Shown here one piece after another: positions 42,014-50,199 of a stretch of 64,000 nt of DNA. Below the pieces are notes generated by a model. It worked only from the letters and a program-made list of their open reading frames with translations, made no database searches and was not told the origin of the DNA. This DNA is from Paenibacillus ginsengarvi (GTDB taxonomy: Bacteria; Bacillota; Bacilli; Paenibacillales; NBRC-103111): the NCBI RefSeq assembly GCF_003626695.1, contig NZ_RBAH01000030.1:37491-101490 (forward strand), given 5' to 3'. The first letter of the stretch is position 1; every line of letters begins with the position of its first letter. Made by a program: the position numbers and the translations under genes.

Positions 42014-43039
42014 TTACTTTACCGATAGCAGACTATCTGTTAAAAACTTCAATTGCCCTTCCAGCGACACCGGGTCGTTGTACGTATCGGCCTTCGGATT
42101 CAGTTGAAACACATGTCCTGCCTTGACGGCCGGCAGCCCTTTCCAGATCACGCTGTCGTAGACGGTCTTCGGATCGCTCGTATCCCCGGACCAGGGGCAG
42201 GTGAAGATAATGTCGCCGGCATAATCGGGCAGCTTCTCCAGCGAAATGGACGCCCAGCCGGTGCCGCTGTCGATGGCTGCTTTTTGCGCTTCCGGCGGAG
42301 CCTTGAGACCAAGTTCCCCGTACAAAATTTCGCCGCCGCGGCCATAATTGTGGCCGAATACGTACAGTCCTTTGGCATAAGGATTCAGGATAGATACCGT
42401 TTTGCTCCCGACGGCGGCCTGTACTTTCGGTTTCAGCTCGCCGATTTTTTTGTCCCAGGAGGCGATCCATTCCTTGGCTGCGGCTTCCTTCCCGACGAGT
42501 TTGCCGAAATCGAGCATCTGATCCCGCAAATTCTTTTTACCGTATTCGATCGCCGCGACCGGCGCGATTTTTTGCATTTCCTCGATGCCTTCCGAGCCGG
42601 TGTATGTAATGATGAGATCCGGCTTCAGCTCGAGAATTTTTTCCAGCGACGCTTTCGTCCCCAGCGATTGGACGCCGTCCAGCTTGGCTTTCAAATACGG
42701 GCTGTCCAGCGAACCTTGCATAACGCCGACCGGCTTCGCGCCGAGCGCCAAAAAGTAACCGGTATAAAAGCTGGTCAGGTCGACGATCCGCTGCGGATTT
42801 TTCGGCACTTGAATGTTTCCGTTACCCGCATAGTAGGTGACCGTTTCCGCTGCGCCGGATGTTTCTTTGCCGTTAGAGGAGGCAGAGGAGGCGTGCTGCG
42901 ACAATGAAGCCGGAGAGCCGGCCGTGTTTCCGGCTTGGCCGGAGTTGTCCGGTTTTTGGCCGCAGGCTCCGAGGAGCAGCAGCAGCGCGAGCATAAACGG
43001 CACGAACATGGAAAGGCGTATCGGTCTTGACAAAATCAT
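42014..43039 (-). CDS. Iron-siderophore substrate-binding lipoprotein (FhuD/FecB-like)
   Basis: This 341-residue class III (helical-backbone) periplasmic-binding-type lipoprotein has a signal peptide ending LLLLGA before Cys26. The two lobes are joined by a long helix (NLRDQMLDFGKLVGKEAAAK), and typical motifs are RIVDLTSFYTGYFLALGAKP, KPDLIITYTGSE and GLYVFGHNYGRGGEILYGEL. The ATG is preceded by AGGGAG. A perfect Fur-type palindrome lies 18 bases upstream of the start, so it is almost certainly iron-repressed. No permease or ATPase gene is adjacent. It would use a FecCD-type transporter encoded elsewhere. Confidence 0.92.
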   Translation of the reverse strand: MILSRPIRLSMFVPFMLALLLLLGACGQKPDNSGQAGNTAGSPASLSQHASSASSNGKETSGAAETVTYYAGNGNIQVPKNPQRIVDLTSFYTGYFLALGAKPVGVMQGSLDSPYLKAKLDGVQSLGTKASLEKILELKPDLIITYTGSEGIEEMQKIAPVAAIEYGKKNLRDQMLDFGKLVGKEAAAKEWIASWDKKIGELKPKVQAAVGSKTVSILNPYAKGLYVFGHNYGRGGEILYGELGLKAPPEAQKAAIDSGTGWASISLEKLPDYAGDIIFTCPWSGDTSDPKTVYDSVIWKGLPAVKAGHVFQLNPKADTYNDPVSLEGQLKFLTDSLLSVK

Positions 43040-43056
43040 TCAACTCCCTATTGTTG

Positions 43057-43079
43057 ATATTGATAATCATTATCAATAT
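43057..43079 (-). promoter_or_regulatory. Fur box, perfect 23-bp palindrome
   Basis: Eleven bases on each side of C43068 are exactly complementary (left arm ATATTGATAAT, right arm ATTATCAATAT). This contains the GATAATcATTATC core of the Fur consensus and lies directly upstream of the siderophore-binding lipoprotein gene. Confidence 0.9.
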
Positions 43080-43144
43080 AGCATAGGAAGATAAAAATCG
43101 TAAAGTCCGATTTGAATAATTTGGTTTAAAAGGGGATCATTCCG

Positions 43145-43350
43145 ACATAACGGAACGAATGTTCCGCTAATAGGGGCAGTTGGCGCGGAAACGAAGCGAT
43201 AGCGGAACGCCATTTCCGTTATTTCGGTGAAAAAGCCGATTTTCCAAGCGATCTCGCAGCATACCGAGGGAATAGCGGGAAAGGGCTTCCGTTATTTTGG
43301 AATATGGCTGTACAAGCGGCGATTAGCGGAACGCCATTTCCGCTATTGGA
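43145..43350. repeat. Four palindromic repeats with GCGGAA/TTCCG arms
   Basis: Units begin near 43145, 43198, 43270 and 43321. Each has an ATAACGGAA or ATAGCGGAA left arm and a TTCCGTTAT or TTCCGCTAT right arm around a spacer of about 5 to 8 bases, so each can fold into a hairpin. Spacing is irregular (53, 72 and 51 bases). The same unit occurs again at 63467-63600. They occupy the gap between the Fur-controlled lipoprotein gene and the membrane AraC gene and contain no gene. Confidence 0.75.
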
Positions 43351-43390
43351 CTCCGACCCCATGCGCGTACAGTGCCGGACGCAAGTCAAA

Positions 43391-43473
43391 AAACCGCCAG
43401 TTGCCTGAACTGAAACCCAATTGATAGATCGTTTCTAACAATTGAGGATCATTTCACCAAACAATGGCGGTTT
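43391..43473. repeat. Inverted repeat AAACCGCCA / TGGCGGTTT
   Basis: AAACCGCCA at 43391-43399 and TGGCGGTTT at 43465-43473 are perfectly complementary and 65 bases apart. This could be the ends of a tiny mobile-element remnant or a weak terminator for the AraC gene that ends at 43533. Nothing else is seen between them. Confidence 0.35.
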
Positions 43474-43532
43474 CACATATCGATATTGCGGTTACAATAA
43501 CACGTCGTCGAAGCGGTTACGGCGGAGGCCTG

Positions 43533-45752
43533 TTACTTCTGCGGATCGAGCAGCCGTTCCCGGCGGTATTCCCCCGGCGTCAGACCGGTCAGCCGGCGGA
43601 ACATACGGGTGAACGAATTGGCGTTCTGATAGCCGACCTTGGCGGCGATATCCTGGATTTTGTCCTCGGTTTCCGCCAGCATTGCCTTCGCCTTCCCGAT
43701 CCGGTATTCGTTCAAGTAGTCCCCCAGATTTTGCCCGGTCTTCTCCTTGAAGTAGCCTCGCAAATAACCAGTCGAGATATTGAGCCGATCCGCGATTAGA
43801 TCCTGATAAATATCTTCGCCGTAATGTTCCTCGATAAAGCCGACGACGAAATCGACGATCGGGTCGCGGGCTTCCCGTTTCCCCCGAATGAGAGCAGAAG
43901 CCTGACTCAGTAAACGCTCGAAAAACACGGCATATTCCTCGAGCGAGAGGAAGCTGTCGATCTCGTCGAACGGCGAGCCGTCGGCATACAGCCCTTGCGT
44001 GTCGATCTTGTGGGCCATCAGCGTCATCAGCGTCTTCGACAGCAGATCGCCTGCAAGCTGCTTGTAATGCCACGCGGTCCCGCCGCAGCGTTCGAGTTTT
44101 TGGAGCAGATCGCGAGACAAGCTGTGCAGCTGCGTTTCGTTGCCGGCCTCGAGATGGGCGGCGAAGCTTCGTTCTTCCTCGGCCGTCCATACCGTCATCG
44201 GTTCTACGGCGGCGCTTTCGCCAATGATTTGCGTTTCGTCGTTCAGCTTGCGCCGCCGCATCATGTCGCAAGCGGTTTCGTAGGCGGCTGTCCATTCGGA
44301 AGGCTGCCACAGCCGCAGCTGGCAGGCGATCGTCAGATGGTAGTACGTTTTGTCCTGGTCGAATACCCGCTTCAAATAATCGAGCTTGGCGGCCAGCTCG
44401 GCGGAGGCGTCTCGATCCGGAAACAAAATCGACAGGATACGGTCCTTCTCGATCTGCATCGTTACCGAGCCGGGGAACGAATCCGATAGGTTCAGGTTGA
44501 TGAATTCGAGAAAAGAGGTCGCCTTCAGCGGCTGAAGCGCGTATTCGCGTGTATAATCGATATGAAACATAATGAAGTGAAACGGGCGCTCCGTATCGAC
44601 AAGTCTCTGCACCTCGTTGTCGGCGGGCTGAATGCTTTTGATTTTATCCAGATAGCCGTACTTTTGCAGCAGCGAGTTTTTACGGTGCACCGTCTCGATA
44701 ATATGCTCGAGCCCTTCGCTGATGACATTGAACTCGTGGATCGAGCTGCTGTGGCGAATCGCCGGGTTCATCTGGCGCAGCGCTTCGACGATGCGCTGAA
44801 CCGGATTTTTGAAGCGAACGCTGAGCAGAACCGAGATGGCGACGCTGACGAGCACCGATAAAGCGAATAGTGCGAGCAGCAGCACGTTCATCTTGGCAAG
44901 CTGGGAGGCTAGGCTGGCATACGGAATAACGCTGACATAAGTCAGTCCCGACATGGCTCCCGTCTGGTAAAAGAAGTAATGGTCCGCCAGCAGCGTATTC
45001 GAGCGGCCTGCTTCCAGCTCCGGCAGCTTGGCCGGCAGCGAACCGGCGCGGAAAAACATCCGGCCGTCGCTGTCAACGATGTAGAATGGATTGCCAGACG
45101 TATCGTACTGGGAAGCGAACATGCGCTCCGTGTCGATCAGCGCTCCGACGTAAAACTGGCTGCCGATCCGGCTTTTGACGATCAGCGGCACATAACTTTT
45201 CTGCTCCGGACCGACCGCGTCCATCCGGTATTTGCGGAATTCGGCCGAAGGGTAGGCGCGGAAATGGAAATCCTCGGTAAACTGCCTGGCCCAGAAATCC
45301 GCTCCGTAGTCGCGGCTGACATAATATTTGCCGAACAAGTCTTCGGCGCGAGTGTAGCCGTTTTTGTCGATGACGAACCCTTTTTCTTTGAAATAAATGA
45401 AGACGTTTTCGAGATCGAGGTTGTAATTGCCCACAATCGAATTGAAATCGTCCGCAAGCTCGTTGACGATCGGAAAATCGGAATCGATGTTTCCTTTGTT
45501 CAGCGCCGTTACCGTATTGTCGAAATAATAACGGGTAAGCAGATCGTCGAGCTGGCTAAGCTGCTTCTCATAGCCATCCGCCGTTTTGGACACGCTAAGC
45601 GAACTCGTATGGATCAGTTGATCGCGCATCTGGGTATAGAAGAACCGGTAAGCGAACACATTGAACGCGAACGACACCAAGATGACGACTACAAATCCAA
45701 GCAGCAATTTGGCGAACAACGATTTTCCGTTAATCCGGATGCGCCGGTTCAT
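43533..45752 (-). CDS. Membrane-bound AraC regulator, YesS-like architecture (739 aa)
   Basis: This second large membrane AraC protein has TM1 at about residues 12-35 (LFAKLLLGFVVVILVSFAFN), an extracellular sensor region to about 280, and TM2 near 285-310 (MNVLLLALFALSVLVSVAIS). The AraC domain at the C terminus (about 635-735) includes LIADRLNISTGYLRGYFKEK and IQDIAAKVGYQNANSFTRMF. The start at 45752 is fixed by GGAGG on the minus strand; the longer in-frame version adds 24 unlikely residues. It is divergent from the LipO-type binding protein and permease operon at 46027-49667, which it probably regulates in response to an external sugar. Confidence 0.9.
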   Translation of the reverse strand: MNRRIRINGKSLFAKLLLGFVVVILVSFAFNVFAYRFFYTQMRDQLIHTSSLSVSKTADGYEKQLSQLDDLLTRYYFDNTVTALNKGNIDSDFPIVNELADDFNSIVGNYNLDLENVFIYFKEKGFVIDKNGYTRAEDLFGKYYVSRDYGADFWARQFTEDFHFRAYPSAEFRKYRMDAVGPEQKSYVPLIVKSRIGSQFYVGALIDTERMFASQYDTSGNPFYIVDSDGRMFFRAGSLPAKLPELEAGRSNTLLADHYFFYQTGAMSGLTYVSVIPYASLASQLAKMNVLLLALFALSVLVSVAISVLLSVRFKNPVQRIVEALRQMNPAIRHSSSIHEFNVISEGLEHIIETVHRKNSLLQKYGYLDKIKSIQPADNEVQRLVDTERPFHFIMFHIDYTREYALQPLKATSFLEFINLNLSDSFPGSVTMQIEKDRILSILFPDRDASAELAAKLDYLKRVFDQDKTYYHLTIACQLRLWQPSEWTAAYETACDMMRRRKLNDETQIIGESAAVEPMTVWTAEEERSFAAHLEAGNETQLHSLSRDLLQKLERCGGTAWHYKQLAGDLLSKTLMTLMAHKIDTQGLYADGSPFDEIDSFLSLEEYAVFFERLLSQASALIRGKREARDPIVDFVVGFIEEHYGEDIYQDLIADRLNISTGYLRGYFKEKTGQNLGDYLNEYRIGKAKAMLAETEDKIQDIAAKVGYQNANSFTRMFRRLTGLTPGEYRRERLLDPQK

Positions 45753-46026
45753 GGTGGTTCCTCCGTTCGAGAGCGGGTACATGTCTTGTTTAGTATTATA
45801 GTGGATGAATCCGGTTTCAACCATCTTTTTGGTCTATTCCGTTTCGCAACTCTTATTCCGGAAAGCACATAACTGGCTTGCCGCGCCGGGAATGAGGCGT
45901 TTCGGAATAAATCCGGCGATATCGCAGATTGCCGCTTACGCCTTACTGCCGCTACTATGGGCTTAAGGAACGCCGAATACCGGTTGTCCGCATTACACAA
46001 GACCAGGAAGGGGACCCAGATTCAGC

Positions 46027-47688
46027 ATGAAAAAAATGATTCCAATGCTCGTCGGCCTAAGTTTGATAGCGGTTCCAATGTTAGCCGCCTGCGGCAAGAC
46101 GGACACACCAAACGGCGCGGCTCCCGGCGCAGGTACGGACAAGCCCGGAGCAACCGCCGGCAAGGCACCGGAGAAATACGATCCGCCGATCGAGCTGACG
46201 ACGGTGAATTACAGCTTCCCGACGACCAAATTTTTCAACGGGGAAGACATCAATAATAACATATGGACGCGGACGCTGCTGGAGAAGTACGGCATCAAAG
46301 TGAAAACGAACTGGTACGTGCCGTCAACCGAATACGAGAAAAAAACGAATCTGATGATCGCCTCGGGCGATATCCCGAACTTTTTCGCCGCAACGCCGCA
46401 GCAGTTCCGGCAGCTGTACGAAGCCGGACAGCTTGAGGACATGACGAAGATCTACAACGACTACGCGCCCGAATCGATCAAGAAGGTGATGCAGCAAGCG
46501 GGAGATACGGTGCTGAAGTCGGCGACGCTGGACGGCAAGCTGATGGCGATTCCGTGGAGCGGGGTGGCGAAGGAAGGTCCGGCCATCCTGTGGATTCGCA
46601 AGGATTGGAAAGAAAAGCTGAAGCTGCCCGATCCGAAAACGATTGACGATCTCGTCGCGATCGCCGACGCCTTTACAAAGAAGGACCCGGACGGCAACGG
46701 CAAGGACGACACGTTCGGTCTGGCGATGGATAAGGAGCTGGGCCTGGCGGCAGGCTTTATGAACGGCTTCGGCGCGTATCCCGATTTCTGGCTGAAGGAT
46801 TCGTCCGGCAGCCTCGCGTACAGTGAAATTCAGCCGCAGATGAAGCAAGCGCTGACGAAGCTGAACGAAATGTACAAGGCCGGTCACTTCGATCCGGAAT
46901 TTATCGTAAAGGACCCGAACAAGGTGAACGAAAGCATCGGCGGCGGCAAAATCGGGATGATGATCGGCGGCCGGGGTTCGGCCAACTCGCCGCTCGTATC
47001 GCTGACGCCGAATCAGGAATGGCAGGCTTACGCGATGCCGACGGTGGACGGCAAGCCGTTCATGGCCCAGCTTCCGCTTAACACGTTCGGCTATTACTGG
47101 GTCGTGAAGAAAGGAACGAAAAACCCGGAAGCGATTTTCAAAATGATGGACTTCTGGTTGGAAACGTACTATTACAACAAGTCCGAGGACGTGTATTACA
47201 AATATATCGTACCGAGCAAGGAAGACAGCTCCGCGATCTGGACGTACTCGCCGGTCAAAATTTATTTGCCGGACAACAATATCGAGAACTACCGTCAGGC
47301 AACCGCCGTGCTGGACGGCAAAATAAAACCGGAGGATCTGTCGCCGGAGCGCAAAAAAGTGTATGACCGCATCATGCTGTACAAGGGCGGACAAAAGAAT
47401 CTGTGGGGCGAATTCGCGCAGAACGGTCCGGGCGGCTCGGCCGGCATTATCGACCAGATCATCAAGGAAGACCGCTTCGTGCCGAACCAATTTTACACGA
47501 CCCCTACTACGACGATGGCGGAGCGTAACGAGCAGCTCAAGAAGCTTCGCACGGAAACGTTCGTGAAGATCATTACCGGCAATCTCGGACTCGACGCCTT
47601 CGACAAATACGTCAGCGATTGGAAGAAGCAGGGCGGCGATTTGATTACGAAGGAAGTTAACGACTGGTACGCCACACAGAAAAAATAA
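46027..47688 (+). CDS. ABC sugar-binding lipoprotein, LipO/YtcQ type (553 aa)
   Basis: This is the substrate-binding lipoprotein of the second complete-permease operon. The lipobox ends MLAA before Cys22. It shares with the protein at 55184 the block YDPPIELTTV near residue 60, EKKTNLMIASGDIPNFF near 105, and DPDGNGKDDTFGLAMDK near 230 (a calcium-loop-like motif), marking them as close paralogues. AAGGGGA precedes the ATG. A strong intercistronic hairpin at 47700-47730 follows, then two permease genes. Confidence 0.93.
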   Translation: MKKMIPMLVGLSLIAVPMLAACGKTDTPNGAAPGAGTDKPGATAGKAPEKYDPPIELTTVNYSFPTTKFFNGEDINNNIWTRTLLEKYGIKVKTNWYVPSTEYEKKTNLMIASGDIPNFFAATPQQFRQLYEAGQLEDMTKIYNDYAPESIKKVMQQAGDTVLKSATLDGKLMAIPWSGVAKEGPAILWIRKDWKEKLKLPDPKTIDDLVAIADAFTKKDPDGNGKDDTFGLAMDKELGLAAGFMNGFGAYPDFWLKDSSGSLAYSEIQPQMKQALTKLNEMYKAGHFDPEFIVKDPNKVNESIGGGKIGMMIGGRGSANSPLVSLTPNQEWQAYAMPTVDGKPFMAQLPLNTFGYYWVVKKGTKNPEAIFKMMDFWLETYYYNKSEDVYYKYIVPSKEDSSAIWTYSPVKIYLPDNNIENYRQATAVLDGKIKPEDLSPERKKVYDRIMLYKGGQKNLWGEFAQNGPGGSAGIIDQIIKEDRFVPNQFYTTPTTTMAERNEQLKKLRTETFVKIITGNLGLDAFDKYVSDWKKQGGDLITKEVNDWYATQKK

Positions 47689-47699
47689 AGCCCCGGCAT

Positions 47700-47730
47700 T
47701 TGGCCGGACTGCTGATGCAGCTCCGGCCAA
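47700..47730 (+). promoter_or_regulatory. Intercistronic hairpin between binding protein and permease genes
   Basis: TTGGCCGGA at 47700-47708 pairs with TCCGGCCAA at 47722-47730, with an inner CTGC/GCAG stem and TGAT loop. It lacks a T run, so it fits an mRNA-stabilising or differential-expression hairpin. Confidence 0.7.
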
Positions 47731-47760
47731 GTCGGCTTTGCGCAGGAAGGAGAGGCGGAG

Positions 47761-48669
47761 TTGAAATCGAATCGTACCGCACGACGTCTTAGGGAGCTCC
47801 CGCTTCATCTGATGGTGCTGCCCGCCGCCGTCATCGTATTCATCTATCATTACATTCCGATGGGCGGCCTCGTCATTGCGTTCCAGAAGTATATGCCGGT
47901 CAAAGGCATTTTCGGCTCGGAATGGGTCGGACTTCGCAATTTTACTTATATTTTCAGCTTGCCGAGCACGATGGAAGTGCTGCGCAATACGATTTTCATC
48001 GCTGTGATGAAAATTGCGGCCGGACTGGTCGTCCCGATCGTTACGGCGCTGCTGCTGAATGAGCTGCGCAAGGTGGCGTTCAAGCGGACGGTGCAGACGC
48101 TTATTTATTTGCCGCACTTTTTGTCGTGGACGATACTGGCCGGCATTCTGATCGACATTTTGTCCCCAGGGCAGGGGATCGTCAACAAGGCGCTCGGCGC
48201 CGTCGGCATCGAGCCGATCTTTTTTCTCGGCGACAACAGCTGGTTTCCGTTTACGATCGTCATTTCCAACGAATGGAAGGAATTCGGCTTCAGCACGATC
48301 GTTTATTTGGCCGCGCTGGCCGGCGTCGATCCGGCGCTGTACGAATCGGCCGTCATCGACGGTGCGGGCCGCTGGAGACAGACGTGGCATATTACGCTGC
48401 CGGGCATCCGTCCGGTCATCATCCTGCTGATGACGCTCAGCCTCGGACAAGTGCTGAACGCCGGGTTCGAGCAAATCTTCAACCTGTACAGCCCTTACGT
48501 ATACGAAAGCGGCGACATTATCGACACGATGGTGTACCGCATCGGCTTAGAGAACGGCCAATACAGTATCGCTACGGCGGTCGGCCTGCTCAAATCGGTC
48601 GTCTCGCTTCTGCTCATCTCCGTTTCGTACTTGCTCGCTTACCGGCTTGCCAATTACCGCATTTTCTAA
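47761..48669 (+). CDS. ABC sugar permease, LplB/YteP family
   Basis: This 302-residue membrane subunit has six transmembrane helices. The family N-terminal motif is LPAAVIVFIYHYIPMGG at about 20-36 and the EAA loop is ALYESAVIDGAGRWRQTW at about 195-212. It starts with TTG 47761, preceded by GAAGGAGAGG. It is paralogous to the permease at 12907. The ATPase must be supplied from elsewhere. Confidence 0.93.
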   Translation: MKSNRTARRLRELPLHLMVLPAAVIVFIYHYIPMGGLVIAFQKYMPVKGIFGSEWVGLRNFTYIFSLPSTMEVLRNTIFIAVMKIAAGLVVPIVTALLLNELRKVAFKRTVQTLIYLPHFLSWTILAGILIDILSPGQGIVNKALGAVGIEPIFFLGDNSWFPFTIVISNEWKEFGFSTIVYLAALAGVDPALYESAVIDGAGRWRQTWHITLPGIRPVIILLMTLSLGQVLNAGFEQIFNLYSPYVYESGDIIDTMVYRIGLENGQYSIATAVGLLKSVVSLLLISVSYLLAYRLANYRIF

Positions 48670-48782
48670 GCGCGGCCCGGTTTTGCCGGCTCGTTAGAGC
48701 CCGAAGCGCCGCGAGCCACCGCACTTGCTGTTCGGGTCAGCCGAAAACGAGTGCAGCATGTCAACTTTTTGGAGGAATCGTT

Positions 48783-49667
48783 ATGGTCGAAAATCCGTCA
48801 TTGGGCCGCAAGCTGTTCGTTACCGCCAACTACGGCCTGATGGTTATTCTAGCATTTGTATGTCTGTTTCCGCTTATCCATGTGCTGGCGCTGTCGTTCA
48901 GCTCGAGCAGCGCGGCGGAGGCGGGCCGTGTCGGCTTGCTCCCGGTGGAGTTTACGCTCAAGGCGTACGAGTTCGTGCTTGGCAAAGATGCGTTCGTCCG
49001 TTCGTTCGCCATCTCGCTGGAGCGGCTTGCGATCGGCACCGTTTTCAACATGGTGCTGTGCGTGCTGCTCGCCTATCCGCTATCGAAAGAAGCGCGGGAT
49101 TTCAAAATGCGCACTGTATATGTATGGTTCTTTTTCATCACCGCAATTTTCGGCGGCGGGCTGATCCCGACTTATATGACCGTCAAAAATACGGGACTGA
49201 TGGATACAATTTGGGCGCTGATTTTGCCCGGTGCCGTGCCGGTGTTTAATGTGATTCTTGTGCTCAACTTTTTCCGCAGCCTGCCGAAGGAGCTGGAGGA
49301 AGCGGCGTTTATCGACGGGGCGGGTCATCTGCGCACGCTGTGGAGTGTATATGTGCCCTTGTCGAAGCCGGTGCTCGCCACCGTGCTGCTGTATACGATG
49401 GTCGGCCATTGGAACTCGTGGTTCGACGGCCTGATTTATATGAACGACCCGCACAACTATCCGCTGCAAAGCTATTTGCAGACGGTCATCATCCAGCAGG
49501 ACTTCAGCGCCATGTCGGACAGCGATGTTGAGCTGATGCGGCAGCTGTCGAGCCAGACGGTCAAGGCGGCGCAAATTTTTCTCGGGGCGCTGCCGATCAT
49601 CATCGTGTATCCGTTTCTGCAAAAGTTTTTCGTCAAAGGCATCGTGCTCGGCAGTGTGAAGGGGTAG
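48783..49667 (+). CDS. ABC sugar permease, LplC/YtcP (CUT1) family
   Basis: This is the second permease subunit, 294 residues. The EAA loop reads LEEAAFIDGAGHLRTLW at about 172-188 and the C terminus YPFLQKFFVKGIVLGSVKG is nearly the same as in the permease at 13879. ATG 48783 is chosen because GGAGG lies seven bases before it. A longer in-frame frame through the upstream permease gene is an artefact. No terminator is evident directly downstream. The gene-free repeat region follows. Confidence 0.94.
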   Translation: MVENPSLGRKLFVTANYGLMVILAFVCLFPLIHVLALSFSSSSAAEAGRVGLLPVEFTLKAYEFVLGKDAFVRSFAISLERLAIGTVFNMVLCVLLAYPLSKEARDFKMRTVYVWFFFITAIFGGGLIPTYMTVKNTGLMDTIWALILPGAVPVFNVILVLNFFRSLPKELEEAAFIDGAGHLRTLWSVYVPLSKPVLATVLLYTMVGHWNSWFDGLIYMNDPHNYPLQSYLQTVIIQQDFSAMSDSDVELMRQLSSQTVKAAQIFLGALPIIIVYPFLQKFFVKGIVLGSVKG

Positions 49668-49696
49668 GGCGCCATATGAAGCGGTTTACAAATAGA

Positions 49697-49885
49697 AGCC
49701 TTTTGAGACTCCTATCTCACCATAAATTAGCGTTTTTGGAAAAATAGAGTGCTATTGAGACTCTTATATCCGGTGTACCTAGCTCCAAAAGTGATTTCGT
49801 CACGAAATAAGCGTCTCTAAAGACTGCTAAGCCTGCGTACGCCCAAGTAAAGTTAAGATAAGACGCTTCAAAGACTCTTATAATA
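49697..49885. repeat. Degenerate short repeats with GAGACTC/AAGACTC core
   Basis: Related units begin near 49697 (CTTTTGAGACTCCTAT), 49751 (GCTATTGAGACTCTTAT), 49810 (GCGTCTCTAAAGACTGC) and 49864 (GCTTCAAAGACTCTTAT), about 54 to 59 bases apart. They fill the gene-free stretch after the permease operon. No coding or known element was recognised. Confidence 0.5.
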
Positions 49886-49986
49886 ATCCAACACACCCTT
49901 GACGCCGACATCTACTCCTACCGCCTGTGTCCGCTGGTTAAGCCGTCGAAGTACAAGTCCCGACCAAAAACGAATTAACCGAAAAA

Positions 49987-50182
49987 GGGGCTGTCCCAAA
50001 AGGAAAACGCGAACGAAACCATCCCGAACGATAGGCAAAGACGCTTCCAAAACCACTATAAACGTGGGGATGGAGGCGTCTTTTTGCATGAAGATTCAGA
50101 GCTTTTTCGCGCTCTTCGCTTTATTGCTTTAGCAAAGTTAAACTTTCTGTATCGTTCAAAAAGGGACCTTTGGGACAGTCCC
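49987..50182. mobile_element. MITE-like element, 196 bp, with terminal inverted repeats
   Basis: The left end GGGGCTGTCCCAAAAGG (49987-50003) and right end CCTTTGGGACAGTCCC (50167-50182) are inverted copies with one mismatch and one extra A, the type of end seen on several Firmicute insertion sequences. There is no room for a transposase. Inside, AAAGACGC at 50037-50044 pairs with GCGTCTTT at 50076-50083, followed by TTTT. It lies 18 bases after the stop of the minus-strand binding-protein gene. No target-site duplication was obvious. Confidence 0.7.
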
Positions 50183-50184
50183 TT
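50157..50184 (-). terminator. Minus-strand terminator formed by the MITE end
   Basis: On the minus strand AAGGGAC (50184-50178) pairs with GTCCCTT (50167-50161), followed by TTT. It is positioned right behind the binding-protein gene at 50200-51531, so the inserted element seems to provide its terminator. Confidence 0.6.
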
Positions 50185-50199
50185 GTTTATCGCAGGTTA

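Noticed and set aside
43145..43350. Possible CRISPR array
   Set aside because: Units are themselves palindromes that vary in sequence, spacing is irregular, there are only four copies and no cas gene is present. The same holds for 30288-30612 and 63467-63600.
49868..50089. Small minus-strand frame with VGVDVGVKG resembling a transposase start
   Set aside because: Too short, no ribosome site, and it spans the end of the MITE-like element. The likeness is probably accidental.
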